From a virus, in IMG/VR virus record IMGVR_UViG_3300045110_000102, positions 1 to 64,000 of that record: DNA of 64,000 bases, one strand, 5' to 3'. Positions within the stretch are counted from its first letter, which is position 1. Each line of letters opens with the position of its first letter. Positions 36,388 to 44,154 of this stretch are shown here, in pieces. The notes under the pieces are model-generated. The model was not told where the DNA came from, made no database searches, and saw only the letters and a list, made by a program, of their open reading frames with translations. The translations under genes and the position numbers were made by a program.

Positions 36388-37011
36388 ATGGCGAACTGGG
36401 TTCTGTTTCAATGGGGGCCGATTCAATTTCAGGTCTTTCCGTTCAACGTCAACGAGATGTCGCATCACACCGGTGCTGACTGGGCGAAGAAGGAGATCGC
36501 CGGTGCCGCGATGTATCGCGAGTGGGTTGGTGAGAACGACGAGCAGATCACGCTGAAGGGCCGCGTCTTCCCGCACTTCTTCGCGCGCGCTGCGTACACG
36601 CGCAAGATCAGACAGCCAGTGGTCGGCGGCGGAGCGGTGATGACCGTATCGCCCGACGAGAACAATCCGGTCGGCGGGCTGTTGCAGCAGCACACCGGCG
36701 GCGACTTCGCCAACAGCGGCGGGCTCACGCATCTCGACGTGATCGACAACATGCGCAGGCTCGGTCAGGCGCACGTGCTGATCCGTGGCGATGGCTGGCA
36801 CTTCGGCTGGTTCATCATCGAGACGCTCAATCGCGGACACTCGCTGATCGCGCCCGACGGCATCGGCCAGATGATCGAGTTCGAGGCGAGCTTCCAACGC
36901 GTGCCGATCCCGAACGACGGCGCGTCGAACTATGGACAGATCACGGGATCGGGTGGCGTGCAGAACGAAGCACCGTCACCGGCACCAGCGCCGCCGGACA
37001 GGTTCGCATGA
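36388..37011 (+). CDS. Tail protein U-like
   Basis: A 207-residue protein of the P2 gpU type: VLFQWGPIQFQVFPFNVNEM at the N-terminus, ENDEQITLKGRVFPHFF in the middle, then a Gly-rich loop and DGWHFGWFIIETLNRGHS, the GxxxGxWxIxxI-like strand pair before the end. gpU is a tail completion or baseplate-end protein. It precedes X and D as in P2. The end is Pro/Ala-rich. Confidence 0.78.
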   Translation: MANWVLFQWGPIQFQVFPFNVNEMSHHTGADWAKKEIAGAAMYREWVGENDEQITLKGRVFPHFFARAAYTRKIRQPVVGGGAVMTVSPDENNPVGGLLQQHTGGDFANSGGLTHLDVIDNMRRLGQAHVLIRGDGWHFGWFIIETLNRGHSLIAPDGIGQMIEFEASFQRVPIPNDGASNYGQITGSGGVQNEAPSPAPAPPDRFA

Positions 37012-37325
37012 CAGTCTCATCCTATGACGTGGTGACAGTCTCATCCGACTACATCACCGCCGACAGCATTCTGTGGAAGCGCTATCGCAACCGCGCGCCG
37101 AAGATGATCGAGCAGATGATGGATGACAATCCGCACCTCGCGAAGTGTCATCGCTATTCGCCGTTCCTTCCGGTCGGCACCGTGGTCCGCATCCCGATTG
37201 ACTTCGGCGTCTTGAGCGGCGCGCCGCAGCGCAAGAACACGGTCGTGCTGTGGGGCACGACTGGCGAGAGCGATCCGGAGCAGCAGATGTATCAAGGGAC
37301 ACGGAAGCCGGGGGAAGTGGTGTAG
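37008..37325 (+). CDS. Tail protein X-like (LysM-type)
   Basis: A 105-residue protein. The pattern ADSILWKRYRNRAPKMIEQM, then DNPHLAKCHRYSPFLPVGTV and VRIP, is the gpX/LysM form (helix, NPxL, Pxxxpvgtxvxlp). It connects hub and tube, possibly touching peptidoglycan. It starts in an ATGA overlap with the U-like gene and ends directly before D. Confidence 0.78.
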   Translation: MTVSSYDVVTVSSDYITADSILWKRYRNRAPKMIEQMMDDNPHLAKCHRYSPFLPVGTVVRIPIDFGVLSGAPQRKNTVVLWGTTGESDPEQQMYQGTRKPGEVV

Positions 37326-38903
37326 ATGGCTGAGCATCAAGGTCCGCGTCGTCGCGCTGCATGTCACATCTGGGTCGCTGGCAAAGACGTGTCGGCGCGG
37401 CTGTCGCCGTATCTGATCTCGGTGCAGGTGATCGACTCGCTGTCTGAGATGCCTCAGTGCAACATCGAACTCGATGACCGCAATGCGGAGCTACAGATTC
37501 CGCCGGATGGCGATCCGATATACGTCGCGCTCGGCTGGGCAGGTGAAGGCCCGCGACTGTTTGAAGGCGGTCGCGGCAAGACGTTCGAGCACACCGCGAG
37601 CCTCGGGCTCATGGCTGGAGAGAAGGAAGCCGCGTGGGGCGGTCCCGGTATGGTGCCGGTGTTCATTGGATGGGTGACGTCGGTCGAGTCAGGCTTCGGT
37701 CGTCGTGGCGGCGGTCGTCGATTGTGGATCGAGGCCAAAGGCAACAACGACAAGAGCACGACGAAGGAGCTTCAACGTGGACACGTCGGAGAAGGAAAAC
37801 AGGAGGACGGTGGGGGAGGCTCTCAAGGAGGTGGGAGTGGCGGCGGCGCGGGTGGCTCGGGCGGCGGTGCGGGTGCTGGTGGCGGTGGTCAAATCCCAAT
37901 GCAGACGGCTCTCACGCAAGTGTTCGCGAAGTCCGGACTGAGCGTGAAGCTCTCGCCGCAGATGGCGAAGATCAAGCGCGACTATTGGAATTGGAATGAC
38001 TCGCCGATGAACCTCGGGCGACGTCTCGCCGAAGAGAACGGCGGCTTCTTCACGATCTCGAACAACATCGCATCGATGGTCGGCAAGGGTGAGTTCACCA
38101 ACGCCGACGGCACACCGATGCCGAACGTCGAGGCGGTGTGGGGCGTCAACCTGATCGGCTGGCGCATCAAGCCGTACACCTCGCGGCCACAGTACGGCGG
38201 CGCTGCTGCGCGGCACTTCGACTTCATGGAAGCTGCGTGGAAGACCGTCGAAGGAAAGGTCGGCGGCTCGACACCGTTCGGCGGAGCCGGTGCCATCGCG
38301 CATCAGATCGCATCGGTGGCTGACTCCGCAACCGCCGAGCAGAACAACGCGGGCGCTGCGGGCGATGCATCGAGCAATCGCGGGCACGGCTGGGTGCTGC
38401 TCAACGGCGAACCGAACTGCAAGGCTGGCGGCATGGTGACGATTGTCGGCGCGCGGCCCGGCATCGACTGCACCTATCTGATCGAGCAGGCCGAGCACAA
38501 CTACACGCGCGGCGTCGGCTATACCACGCGCTGCAACGTGATGTACCCGACGCCGATCCCGACCGATTGGGGATGGAGCAACGACCCGGGCATGGGAAAG
38601 ATTCCGACCGAGCGCGACAAGACGGTCGAGGAGAAGAAGGCCGACGTCGAGAAGAAGGCGGCGGACGAGCGCGCCGCAGAGATCGAGGAGGAGAAGAAGG
38701 CCATCGAAGAGCGGCAGCGCAGAGCCGATCAGGCGTTCATCGAAGAGCGCGCCAACTCAGACTTCGTCCCCGGGCGCGCGCCGTTCGATAATTACTGGGG
38801 ATGGATGAGCGGCGAGCCTAGCGCGCGCGACATCGCGGCGGCAAAGCTCTGGTACGAGCGCCGCAATCAGGCGCTGCCGCCTGCGTGGCAGAAGTATCAA
38901 TAG
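37326..38903 (+). CDS. Tail protein D-like baseplate hub
   Basis: A 525-residue protein of the P2 gpD / T4 gp27-like hub family. The N-terminal domain has VSARLSPYLISVQVIDSLSE and ECNIELDDRN-like strands, then VFIGWVTSVESGFGRRGGGR. A Gly/Ser linker near 160-190 is followed by the second hub domain (ALTQVFAKSGLSVKLS, WNDSPMNLGRRLAEENGGFF). The C-terminus has a Lys/Glu-rich helix (KTVEEKKADVEKKAADERAA) and a short end. The hub carries the V-type spike. It directly follows the X-like gene. Confidence 0.8.
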   Translation: MAEHQGPRRRAACHIWVAGKDVSARLSPYLISVQVIDSLSEMPQCNIELDDRNAELQIPPDGDPIYVALGWAGEGPRLFEGGRGKTFEHTASLGLMAGEKEAAWGGPGMVPVFIGWVTSVESGFGRRGGGRRLWIEAKGNNDKSTTKELQRGHVGEGKQEDGGGGSQGGGSGGGAGGSGGGAGAGGGGQIPMQTALTQVFAKSGLSVKLSPQMAKIKRDYWNWNDSPMNLGRRLAEENGGFFTISNNIASMVGKGEFTNADGTPMPNVEAVWGVNLIGWRIKPYTSRPQYGGAAARHFDFMEAAWKTVEGKVGGSTPFGGAGAIAHQIASVADSATAEQNNAGAAGDASSNRGHGWVLLNGEPNCKAGGMVTIVGARPGIDCTYLIEQAEHNYTRGVGYTTRCNVMYPTPIPTDWGWSNDPGMGKIPTERDKTVEEKKADVEKKAADERAAEIEEEKKAIEERQRRADQAFIEERANSDFVPGRAPFDNYWGWMSGEPSARDIAAAKLWYERRNQALPPAWQKYQ

Positions 38904-38915
38904 GGAGATTCACCC

Positions 38916-39557
38916 ATGACAACCATCGTCATCAGTTCGGGGCATGGAGCCAAGGTGCCGGGCGCGGACGGCATCATCAACGAAGTGCAGCAGGCCCGAC
39001 GCGTCGTTGATGCGCTGGCTGCGGAGTTGGAGTCGCGTGAGGTCAACGTGATCGTGTTTCACGACGACACCTCGACCAGTCAGGGCGAGAACCTCAACAC
39101 CATCGTTGCGGCGCATAATCGCGAGACGCGCGATCTCGACATCAGCGTGCACTTCAATGCGTTCGAGCAGCGCGAGGGTCCGGTCGGCACGGAGGTCTGG
39201 TACATCAGCCAGAAGAATCTCGCCGCGCAATTGTCGGCAGCGATGGCTGACGGTGGTGACTTCATTGATCGCGGCGCGAAGTACACCGATGATTTGAAGT
39301 TTCTCAACTCGACGAATAAGCCAGCCGTGCTGCTTGAGGTCTGCTTCGTGGACAGCGAGGAGGACTGCCGACTGTACGAGATGAACTTCACCACCATCAT
39401 CGAAGCGCTGGCTGACGTGTTCGCCGAGGGCGAGGAAGAGATCACCGAGCCGGTGCCGCCGCCGGGCGAAGAGATCATCCCGCCGCGCGTGGACATCTCG
39501 GTCAGCGGTGATGTGCTGATCTACGTCAACGGCGATCAGGTCGGCACGAAGGGTTGA
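38916..39557 (+). CDS. N-acetylmuramoyl-L-alanine amidase (Amidase_3)
   Basis: A 213-residue endolysin-type protein. Zinc ligands are visible in the Amidase_3 order: His10 (SSGHG), Glu23 (INE), His79 (SVHFNA); the catalytic Glu is Glu141 (LLEVCFV). It cuts the amide bond between the glycan strand and the stem peptide. There is no signal peptide. The last 50 residues are a Pro-rich linker and a short strand pair (DISVSGDVLIYVNGDQVG). GGGAGA lies upstream. It starts the lysis cluster and is followed by a second lysin. Confidence 0.85.
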   Translation: MTTIVISSGHGAKVPGADGIINEVQQARRVVDALAAELESREVNVIVFHDDTSTSQGENLNTIVAAHNRETRDLDISVHFNAFEQREGPVGTEVWYISQKNLAAQLSAAMADGGDFIDRGAKYTDDLKFLNSTNKPAVLLEVCFVDSEEDCRLYEMNFTTIIEALADVFAEGEEEITEPVPPPGEEIIPPRVDISVSGDVLIYVNGDQVGTKG

Positions 39558-39561
39558 AGCC

Positions 39562-40125
39562 ATGCCAAATGAAACGCTGGTCATCTCCGTCGCTGGCGCG
39601 AACCTGATCAAGCACTTCGAGTCGTGTTTGAAGAAGAGCGGGCCGGATCGATTCACCGCATATAAATGTCCAGCGGGAGTCGCCACCATCGGATGGGGCA
39701 CGACATCGGAGAACGGGCACAAGATCACGATGGGTCTGGTGTGGTCGCAAGCGCAATGCGATGCCGCGTTCCTCAACGACATGCACGTCTTCGAGTCCGA
39801 CGTGCGCCGTCTCGTCAAGGTGAAGCTGGAGCAGTGGCAGTTCGATTCGCTCGTGAGCTTTTCATATAACTGCGGGGCCGGTGCGTTCGCTGGTTCGACT
39901 CTGTTGAAGAAGGTGAACGCGCAGGACTTCGATGCGGCGGCGCTGGAGTTTCACAAGTGGTGCAAGGCGAAGGGCAAGAAGCTCGATGGGCTTGTGCGCC
40001 GACGCGCGAGCGAGTCGCTGTTGTTTCAGAACATTGCGGATGAAGACTACGACGGCAAGCCTGACAAGATCATCAAGCCGCTCGATGATCCTATGCCGCA
40101 ACATGTGGACAAGCCGTCTCATTGA
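39562..40125 (+). CDS. Endolysin, GH24 lysozyme
   Basis: A 187-residue lysozyme of the phage GH24 family, which hydrolyses the glycan chain. Glu20 (IKHFES) is the catalytic acid. The family's Asp/Cys and Thr sites appear as Cys36 (YKCPAGVATIGWG) and Thr48 (WGTT), the P22-like E-C-T version. The structural motif VSFSYNCGAGAF and the C-terminal LVRRRASESLLF are typical. There is no signal or anchor segment, so export would depend on a holin. The C-terminal 30 residues are a polar extension. Confidence 0.87.
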   Translation: MPNETLVISVAGANLIKHFESCLKKSGPDRFTAYKCPAGVATIGWGTTSENGHKITMGLVWSQAQCDAAFLNDMHVFESDVRRLVKVKLEQWQFDSLVSFSYNCGAGAFAGSTLLKKVNAQDFDAAALEFHKWCKAKGKKLDGLVRRRASESLLFQNIADEDYDGKPDKIIKPLDDPMPQHVDKPSH

Positions 40126-40138
40126 AGGAGTACTGCTT

Positions 40139-40309
40139 ATGACACTCGGTCTCGCATTCTGGATCATCATGCTCATCTGGTTCGTGTTCGGCGGGCTGGT
40201 TCACTTCGGCATGGTTGCTGCTGCCTACACTGGCGTCGGCACGCTGTTGCTGTTCGTGCTGTTCCTGATCTTGGGATGGCAGGTGTTCGGCGCGCCGCTG
40301 CATAAATGA
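40139..40309 (+). CDS. Small membrane protein, putative holin (56 aa)
   Basis: AAGGAG is 8 bases before the ATG. The product is almost wholly hydrophobic, with two predicted membrane helices (LAFWIIMLIWFVFGGLVHFG and TGVGTLLLFVLFLILGW) and a short polar end. Size, two helices and position directly after two lysins fit a class II holin. No family match is certain. Confidence 0.6.
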   Translation: MTLGLAFWIIMLIWFVFGGLVHFGMVAAAYTGVGTLLLFVLFLILGWQVFGAPLHK

Positions 40310-40476
40310 GCGCGACGCTATGGGGCGTGGTGGTCGCAGCCCTGCTCGCTGTCGTGGTGTTGCTGTGGTCTACCGGCGCGCTTCGATCACCGACCCTGCC
40401 CGATGATCGCAAGTCGCAAGTCGATCCGCTGCCGCCGTATCCGAGCGGCCCGCCGTCGATCTGCAAAGGATGTTGA
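40306..40476 (+). CDS. Small membrane-anchored protein (56 aa), possible lysis accessory
   Basis: Starts in an ATGA overlap with the holin candidate. One membrane helix at the N-terminus (WGVVVAALLAVVVLLW), then a Pro-rich tail ending in ICKGC. It might be a spanin-like or antiholin protein, but the sequence is too short to tell. Confidence 0.5.
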   Translation: MSATLWGVVVAALLAVVVLLWSTGALRSPTLPDDRKSQVDPLPPYPSGPPSICKGC

Positions 40477-40568
40477 GTTTGTGCTGGCTCTCGATCATCG
40501 TCGCGCTGATGGCTGGCGGGATCGCGGGCGTACTGGCGATGGCTGTCGTGAAGATCGCGAAGGACTGA
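40470..40568 (+). CDS. Tiny membrane peptide (32 aa)
   Basis: ATG overlaps the previous gene by 7 bases and AAAGG touches it. The product (MLSLCWLSIIVALMAGGIAG, then VLAMAVVKIAKD) is a single hydrophobic helix with a basic end. It stops two bases before the operon terminator. Real expression is uncertain. Confidence 0.35.
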   Translation: MLSLCWLSIIVALMAGGIAGVLAMAVVKIAKD

Positions 40569-40569
40569 A

Positions 40570-40600
40570 GGCCCGGGCTCATCACCCGGGCCTTTTTATT
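40570..40600 (+). terminator. Rho-independent terminator of the late operon
   Basis: Perfect 8-bp stem GGCCCGGG/CCCGGGCC with a 7-base loop, followed by TTTTTATT. It ends the long rightward late transcription unit and faces leftward genes that begin to its right. Confidence 0.85.
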
Positions 40601-40655
40601 TGTCAATCGCGTTAATCGTGTTGCCGCTAATTCTCCGCCACGATTAGCGCCACGA

Positions 40656-41300
40656 TTACGCCGTGACGGTGCGCCGTCGGCGTGCGAGCGCGAGCAGACC
40701 ACCGCACGCTGCGATGAGTCCGGGGATGCCAGCGCCAGCGACGGGGCCGGGCACTGCAAGCGGCGTGACGTCGATGCGATAGTGCTCGAAGTCAGTGATC
40801 GTGCCGCCGACATTTACGAGGTCGAGGTCCCAGATGCGTTCGCCGTTGATCGCTTGGAAGTCGAATCCGTTCTGTCCGTTGCCGAGAGCGTAGCCGCCGA
40901 AGTTAAAGTTCTTGAAGGTGCCGTCAGCTTCCAGCGCGGTGACGTGGAAGAACATACTGCCGCTGCCTTTGATGGAAAAGATTTCCCGCGTGACAGCAAG
41001 CTGTCCGATGTTGTCGCGATCAAAGATCGAGATGTCGAGGTCGGACGTGTTCACGATCTTGATGTCGTTTCCATTTGCAGCGCCGCTGAACGCGCCGTTG
41101 CCAGAGAGATCGCGGAAGCGCACCACCTCATCGTTCTGTCCGTTGAGCCGACCGAGGATCAGGTTGGTGCTGGCGATGTTGGTGAAGATGACGTTGTTGC
41201 CGGTGCCGCCTTGACCGGTGGTGTCGATGATGATGTCGGCGAAGGCTGGCGTTGCCAACGCAGTGAGGATCGCCGCGAGGGCGAGCAGCTTGGTCTTCAT
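40656..41300 (-). CDS. Secreted protein with PEP-CTERM-like C-terminus (VPGPxxGAGxPGL type)
   Basis: A 214-residue protein read leftward. The Met start at 41300 gives a classic signal peptide (MKTKLLALAAILTALATPAFA, cleavage after AFA near residue 21); longer versions upstream lack it. The mature part is beta-rich and acidic (NNVIFTNI, LGRLNGQNDEVVRFRD, ANGNDIKI, FEHYRIDV). The C-terminus is VPGPVAGAGIPGL, a hydrophobic stretch, then RRRR: the tripartite sorting signal read by exosortase-like enzymes. It is clearly homologous along its length to the protein at 50891-51550. Surface attachment on the host, or modification of its envelope, is inferred. No exosortase gene is in the window. Confidence 0.8.
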   Translation of the reverse strand: MKTKLLALAAILTALATPAFADIIIDTTGQGGTGNNVIFTNIASTNLILGRLNGQNDEVVRFRDLSGNGAFSGAANGNDIKIVNTSDLDISIFDRDNIGQLAVTREIFSIKGSGSMFFHVTALEADGTFKNFNFGGYALGNGQNGFDFQAINGERIWDLDLVNVGGTITDFEHYRIDVTPLAVPGPVAGAGIPGLIAACGGLLALARRRRTVTA

Positions 41301-41406
41301 GGGGAGCCCCTTGGTGTCAGTGTTTGCAAACGTGACCGGCGAACGGTACGCGCGCCGAGGTGCGCGAGCCAGCCGCATATTCTGGACACTGTGGACGGCA
41401 TAACTC
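41301..41406. other. Intergenic region upstream of the leftward PEP-CTERM gene
   Basis: Holds the leader of the secreted-protein gene. One copy of the CTCCTACGTGGGG motif covers its right end (41404-41416) and includes the stop codon of the neighbouring zinc-ribbon gene. Read leftward, GAATAT at 41374-41379 could be a -10 box, but no good -35 box is seen. Confidence 0.35.
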
Positions 41407-41703
41407 CTACGTGGGGCGCGTCCGGCCCGGCGGGACAGGGACCCTGACCGACCTTGCCGCCTCAATGGCTCGTTTCCCGGCGGCATCTGCCGCGTCCATG
41501 AGTTGCTGAAGCTCGACCCATGTCACCGTAGCGCCCGGGGCCGAGGCCTCTCCAGCCCCCGCGCTGCTGATCCTGCGGGCCTTCCACGCCCGGGCTCTCC
41601 CGGCGGTCACCCGGCGGCGGTGGCACCTCGGACAGGTCGCCCGGCGAATCGCCCCCACGGGCTTCCAGCGGCGGTGACAGGCCTCACAAATCAGCAGGGT
41701 CAT
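41407..41703 (-). CDS. Zinc-ribbon protein (98 aa)
   Basis: Read leftward from ATG 41703. The N-terminus MTLLICEACHRRWKPVGA, then CPRC, gives a Cys4 zinc ribbon (CxxC...CxxC). It is followed by a basic region and an Ala-rich helix (LQQLMDAADAAGKRAIEAAR). A GTG 13 codons upstream is the alternative start. Zinc ribbons of this size often bind nucleic acid. The gene is divergent from the Pro/Gly-rich gene on its right. Confidence 0.55.
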   Translation of the reverse strand: MTLLICEACHRRWKPVGAIRRATCPRCHRRRVTAGRARAWKARRISSAGAGEASAPGATVTWVELQQLMDAADAAGKRAIEAARSVRVPVPPGRTRPT

Positions 41704-41762
41704 GGTCCGGTCGCGATCTCTCGTTAGCCCCTGTAGGGTCACTCAAACCCAAGGGAGAGCCT

Positions 41763-42293
41763 ATGCCTTACGTCACTGGATTCCTGAACGTTCACGAGGG
41801 CGGACAGCCCGACAACGCGCTGCCGGGTGGCGGCGGTCACCCATCGCAGGGACTGCCCGGCCACGGTCACCCGGGCCAAGGCCTGCCGATGCCGCCCAGC
41901 GGGACGCTGCCTGCGCCGCCGCCCGGCATGTGGCCGCCGCCGTCGCTCGGCAACCCGATCCTGCCAGCACCTCCCGGCACGCCGCCCGGCACCATCTGGC
42001 CATCGCCGGGACTCCCCGATCATCCGAGCAACGTGCTCCCGGGTGGCGGACACGCGAGCGGCCAGCCGATCCCGCCGCCGCCCGGCGGATCGATTGACAA
42101 CACGCTGCCGAGCGCGCCGCCGCAGGCAGGCAACGGTCTGCCGTCGAAGACCTACTGGATGATTTGCTACGCGCCGAATCTCGGATGGAAGTACGTCGCG
42201 GTCGATCCGTCGCTGACGCCCGGCCAAGGCTTGCCGCCTGCATCGGGCTCGATTGACAACACGCTGCCGCAGGCACCAGCGCCGAAGAAGTAG
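41763..42293 (+). CDS. Pro/Gly-rich low-complexity protein (176 aa)
   Basis: AAGGGAGAG about 5 bases before the ATG. Residues 15-125 are Pro, Gly, Asn and Leu repeats (GHGHPGQGLPMPPSG, GGHASGQPIPPPPGG). GSIDNTLP occurs twice, flanking a short globular segment with aromatic residues (TYWMICYAPNLGWKYVAVDP). It is an isolated rightward gene among leftward ones, with a strong ribosome site. No signal peptide. Function unknown; it may be a morphon or transferred gene. Confidence 0.6.
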   Translation: MPYVTGFLNVHEGGQPDNALPGGGGHPSQGLPGHGHPGQGLPMPPSGTLPAPPPGMWPPPSLGNPILPAPPGTPPGTIWPSPGLPDHPSNVLPGGGHASGQPIPPPPGGSIDNTLPSAPPQAGNGLPSKTYWMICYAPNLGWKYVAVDPSLTPGQGLPPASGSIDNTLPQAPAPKK

Positions 42294-42320
42294 AACATCA
42301 CGCACTTCGTCAACGCATTG

Positions 42321-42349
42321 GGCCAGCATCGGAAATATCCGTGCTGGCC
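42321..42349. terminator. Hairpin between convergent genes
   Basis: GGCCAGCA and TGCTGGCC pair around an inner CGGA/TCCG stem with a 4-base AATA loop. It lies between the rightward Pro/Gly-rich gene and the end of the leftward early operon and touches the latter's stop codon. There is no long T tract on either strand, so termination would be weak or need other factors. Confidence 0.45.
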
Positions 42350-42615
42350 TATTGCTTCCGGCCTGTCCCGGTGATGTGCGTGGTGTTGCTCTTGATCCAC
42401 TCGACCATGTCATCGCGCAGCACAAATCCCTCAAGCTGCTCGGCGAAGGCGTGCGCCTGTCCGATGCGATCCTGCTTGCCCTTGTCGGTCGAGATGATCT
42501 GGCACGCGACCGCCAGCGTCAGCGCGGTGCACGCTTCCGCGTTGTCCTCGCCAGCGAGGAGACCGTTGATCTGATCGACCAGCCGCACGACGTAGTCTTG
42601 TCGCTCATCGCTCAT
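42349..42615 (-). CDS. Hypothetical early protein (88 aa)
   Basis: Last gene of the leftward early operon; ATG 42615 overlaps the stop of the gene before it. Helical and acidic, starting MSDERQDYVVRLVDQINGLL. The N-terminal half resembles that of the 78-residue protein two genes upstream (Ala/Cys-rich: TALTLAVACQII versus IMALAACIAWGL), suggesting related small proteins. Function unknown. Confidence 0.55.
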   Translation of the reverse strand: MSDERQDYVVRLVDQINGLLAGEDNAEACTALTLAVACQIISTDKGKQDRIGQAHAFAEQLEGFVLRDDMVEWIKSNTTHITGTGRKQ

Positions 42616-43001
42616 GTCTTCGGTCCTACGAGGAAGGTTGGAGGGGCGGGGATCGGCATGCGCAGCGAGCGCCACATGTGCAAGCAGTGCGGATGGAAGT
42701 TCACGTGCAGCGACTTCGGCGGATGATACTGCACGACCAGTTCTTCTTCCGCCCAGAAGATGTCCTTGACGAAGCACATCTCCTCCCACGTCGGACAGCG
42801 TTCCTCGCACGAGACCGACACGTGCTCCCATCCGTTCTCCTCATCGATGCCGCTCGATATCGCGAGCAACAGCGTCGTGCCGCCGCCCTTGACTGGCGCG
42901 AGCAGCTTGAACATTCCGGCGAGTCCATAGCTGTCGTCGCTCGCCATGTCGCCGGTGCGAACGCGGTTCGCCTGTAGCACCAGTGGAATGTAACGCCTCA
43001 C
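42612..43001 (-). CDS. DUF7694-like protein (129 aa)
   Basis: GTG 43001 overlaps the previous stop by four bases (GTGA). The core WEHVSVSCEERCPTWEEMCF, then VKDIFWAEEELVVQYHPPKS and CLHMWR, is a compact Trp/Cys/His-rich domain I recall from many phage and plasmid proteins as DUF7694. Its function is not known. It sits among small early proteins downstream of recombination genes. Confidence 0.6.
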   Translation of the reverse strand: MRRYIPLVLQANRVRTGDMASDDSYGLAGMFKLLAPVKGGGTTLLLAISSGIDEENGWEHVSVSCEERCPTWEEMCFVKDIFWAEEELVVQYHPPKSLHVNFHPHCLHMWRSLRMPIPAPPTFLVGPKT

Positions 43002-43234
43002 CCGTTCACCGCTGGCTTCATGTTGCTGTTTGCGTCGATGAAGTGATCCATCAGGCTGCGCATCTTGATGCGCTCCTTGTCTGGCATCCGCTTCAGTCCC
43101 CACGCGATGCACGCAGCAAGCGCCATGATGCTGTCGCCGGTGGTCTCACCCTCCAGTACGTCGCCGATCCTCGTTGCCAGCGCGTTCATGTGCGCGGCCT
43201 GCTCCTGCGGTGTGCGCTTCTGATTGTCTGTCAT
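42998..43234 (-). CDS. Hypothetical early protein (78 aa)
   Basis: ATG 43234 gives MTDNQKRTPQEQAAHMNALA, then an Ala-rich helix and a basic segment (KRMPDKERIKMRSLMDHFID). All-helical; possibly a small host-interaction protein. It overlaps the next gene by GTGA. Similar in pattern to the 88-residue protein that ends the operon. Confidence 0.55.
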   Translation of the reverse strand: MTDNQKRTPQEQAAHMNALATRIGDVLEGETTGDSIMALAACIAWGLKRMPDKERIKMRSLMDHFIDANSNMKPAVNG

Positions 43235-43241
43235 CACGCGC

Positions 43242-43673
43242 TCACTGCTTCGTGCCGGGATCGTACGCGTCGAGGAGCTTGTCGAGCCCTTGATCGGCGA
43301 CACTACATTCATCAACGAGGCGGCGATGGGCAACGTCTCGCGTGATCTTACCATCGCGAAGCTCGTGCATAATGCCGTTGACCTTAGCCATATTGCTCGC
43401 GATCTCTTCATTGCTGAGTTCATCCTTCACGTTGCTCTCCTTGTGCTGTCTGATCTGCTCTTCGAATATTCGCATCACGTCAGTGGTCGCGACGCCGTTG
43501 CTGATGCGGCTCGCCATGCCGCTCTGATCCCCGTACGGAAACACGAGCAGGATGAATCCGTTGTTGCGCTCGCCGCCGGTTGCGACCTTCTCGCCATTGA
43601 GAATCCGATCCAGCGCAGCCGCGAGGTTCTGCATCGCCTCGCTCATCGTCATCTCGATTCCGTCTTCGCTCAC
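43242..43673 (-). CDS. Hypothetical early protein (143 aa)
   Basis: GTG 43673 overlaps the previous stop (GTGA); an internal ATG eight codons on is an alternative. Helical N-terminus (MSEAMQNLAAALDRILNGEK), a short strand (FILLVFPYGD), then a long charged helix region (IRQHKESNVKDELSNEEIAS). No known motif. Confidence 0.55.
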   Translation of the reverse strand: MSEDGIEMTMSEAMQNLAAALDRILNGEKVATGGERNNGFILLVFPYGDQSGMASRISNGVATTDVMRIFEEQIRQHKESNVKDELSNEEIASNMAKVNGIMHELRDGKITRDVAHRRLVDECSVADQGLDKLLDAYDPGTKQ

Positions 43674-43951
43674 AGTTCTTCTCCGTCCGAGTGATCCTTC
43701 TTCAGCGTCTCCAGTTCGGCTGAGACGCGCGTCGCGATGATCGAGTTGGTCGCGCGGTCCTCGGTCAGGTCGAAGCGTTTCTCTTTGTGCTTCGAGTACG
43801 CGATGATGTACCAGCGCATCTCGTCCATCTTGTACATCTTGCCGAGCGGCACCGTTGCGGTCTCGCCCATCTTCAATCGCTTGAGGATGTTGTGCACATA
43901 CTCCGACATCGTCTCCAGCTTCTGCTTCTGCTCCTGCCACGGCTCCATCAT
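43670..43951 (-). CDS. Hypothetical early protein (93 aa)
   Basis: ATGATG start; the first ATG overlaps the previous stop. The N-terminal helix is followed by a domain with many Lys, Met and aromatic residues (GKMYKMDEMRWYIIAYSKHK) and an acidic end. Function unknown. Confidence 0.55.
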   Translation of the reverse strand: MMEPWQEQKQKLETMSEYVHNILKRLKMGETATVPLGKMYKMDEMRWYIIAYSKHKEKRFDLTEDRATNSIIATRVSAELETLKKDHSDGEEL

Positions 43952-44154
43952 CTGTACTCCTCGATGCTGGTCGGCTGACCCATCAGCGTGATGTTGACCG
44001 AACCCTTCTTGAGTTGACCGAGGATGCTATCGGCAAGGTCGTTCGCCTTCTCGACGGTGCTAGCAACGAAGATCAGCCGCACCTCGCGGCCAATCACCTC
44101 GACGCGGACTCCCTTGCCGTAGTCGGGGTTGGTGAATTGTCGATCAGTCGCCAT
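43948..44154 (-). CDS. Hypothetical early protein (68 aa)
   Basis: Starts MATDRQFTNPDYGKGVRVEV at 44154, one base overlapping the previous stop. A strand-helix-strand miniature domain (VIGREVRLIFVASTVEKAND). Function unknown. Confidence 0.55.
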   Translation of the reverse strand: MATDRQFTNPDYGKGVRVEVIGREVRLIFVASTVEKANDLADSILGQLKKGSVNITLMGQPTSIEEYR

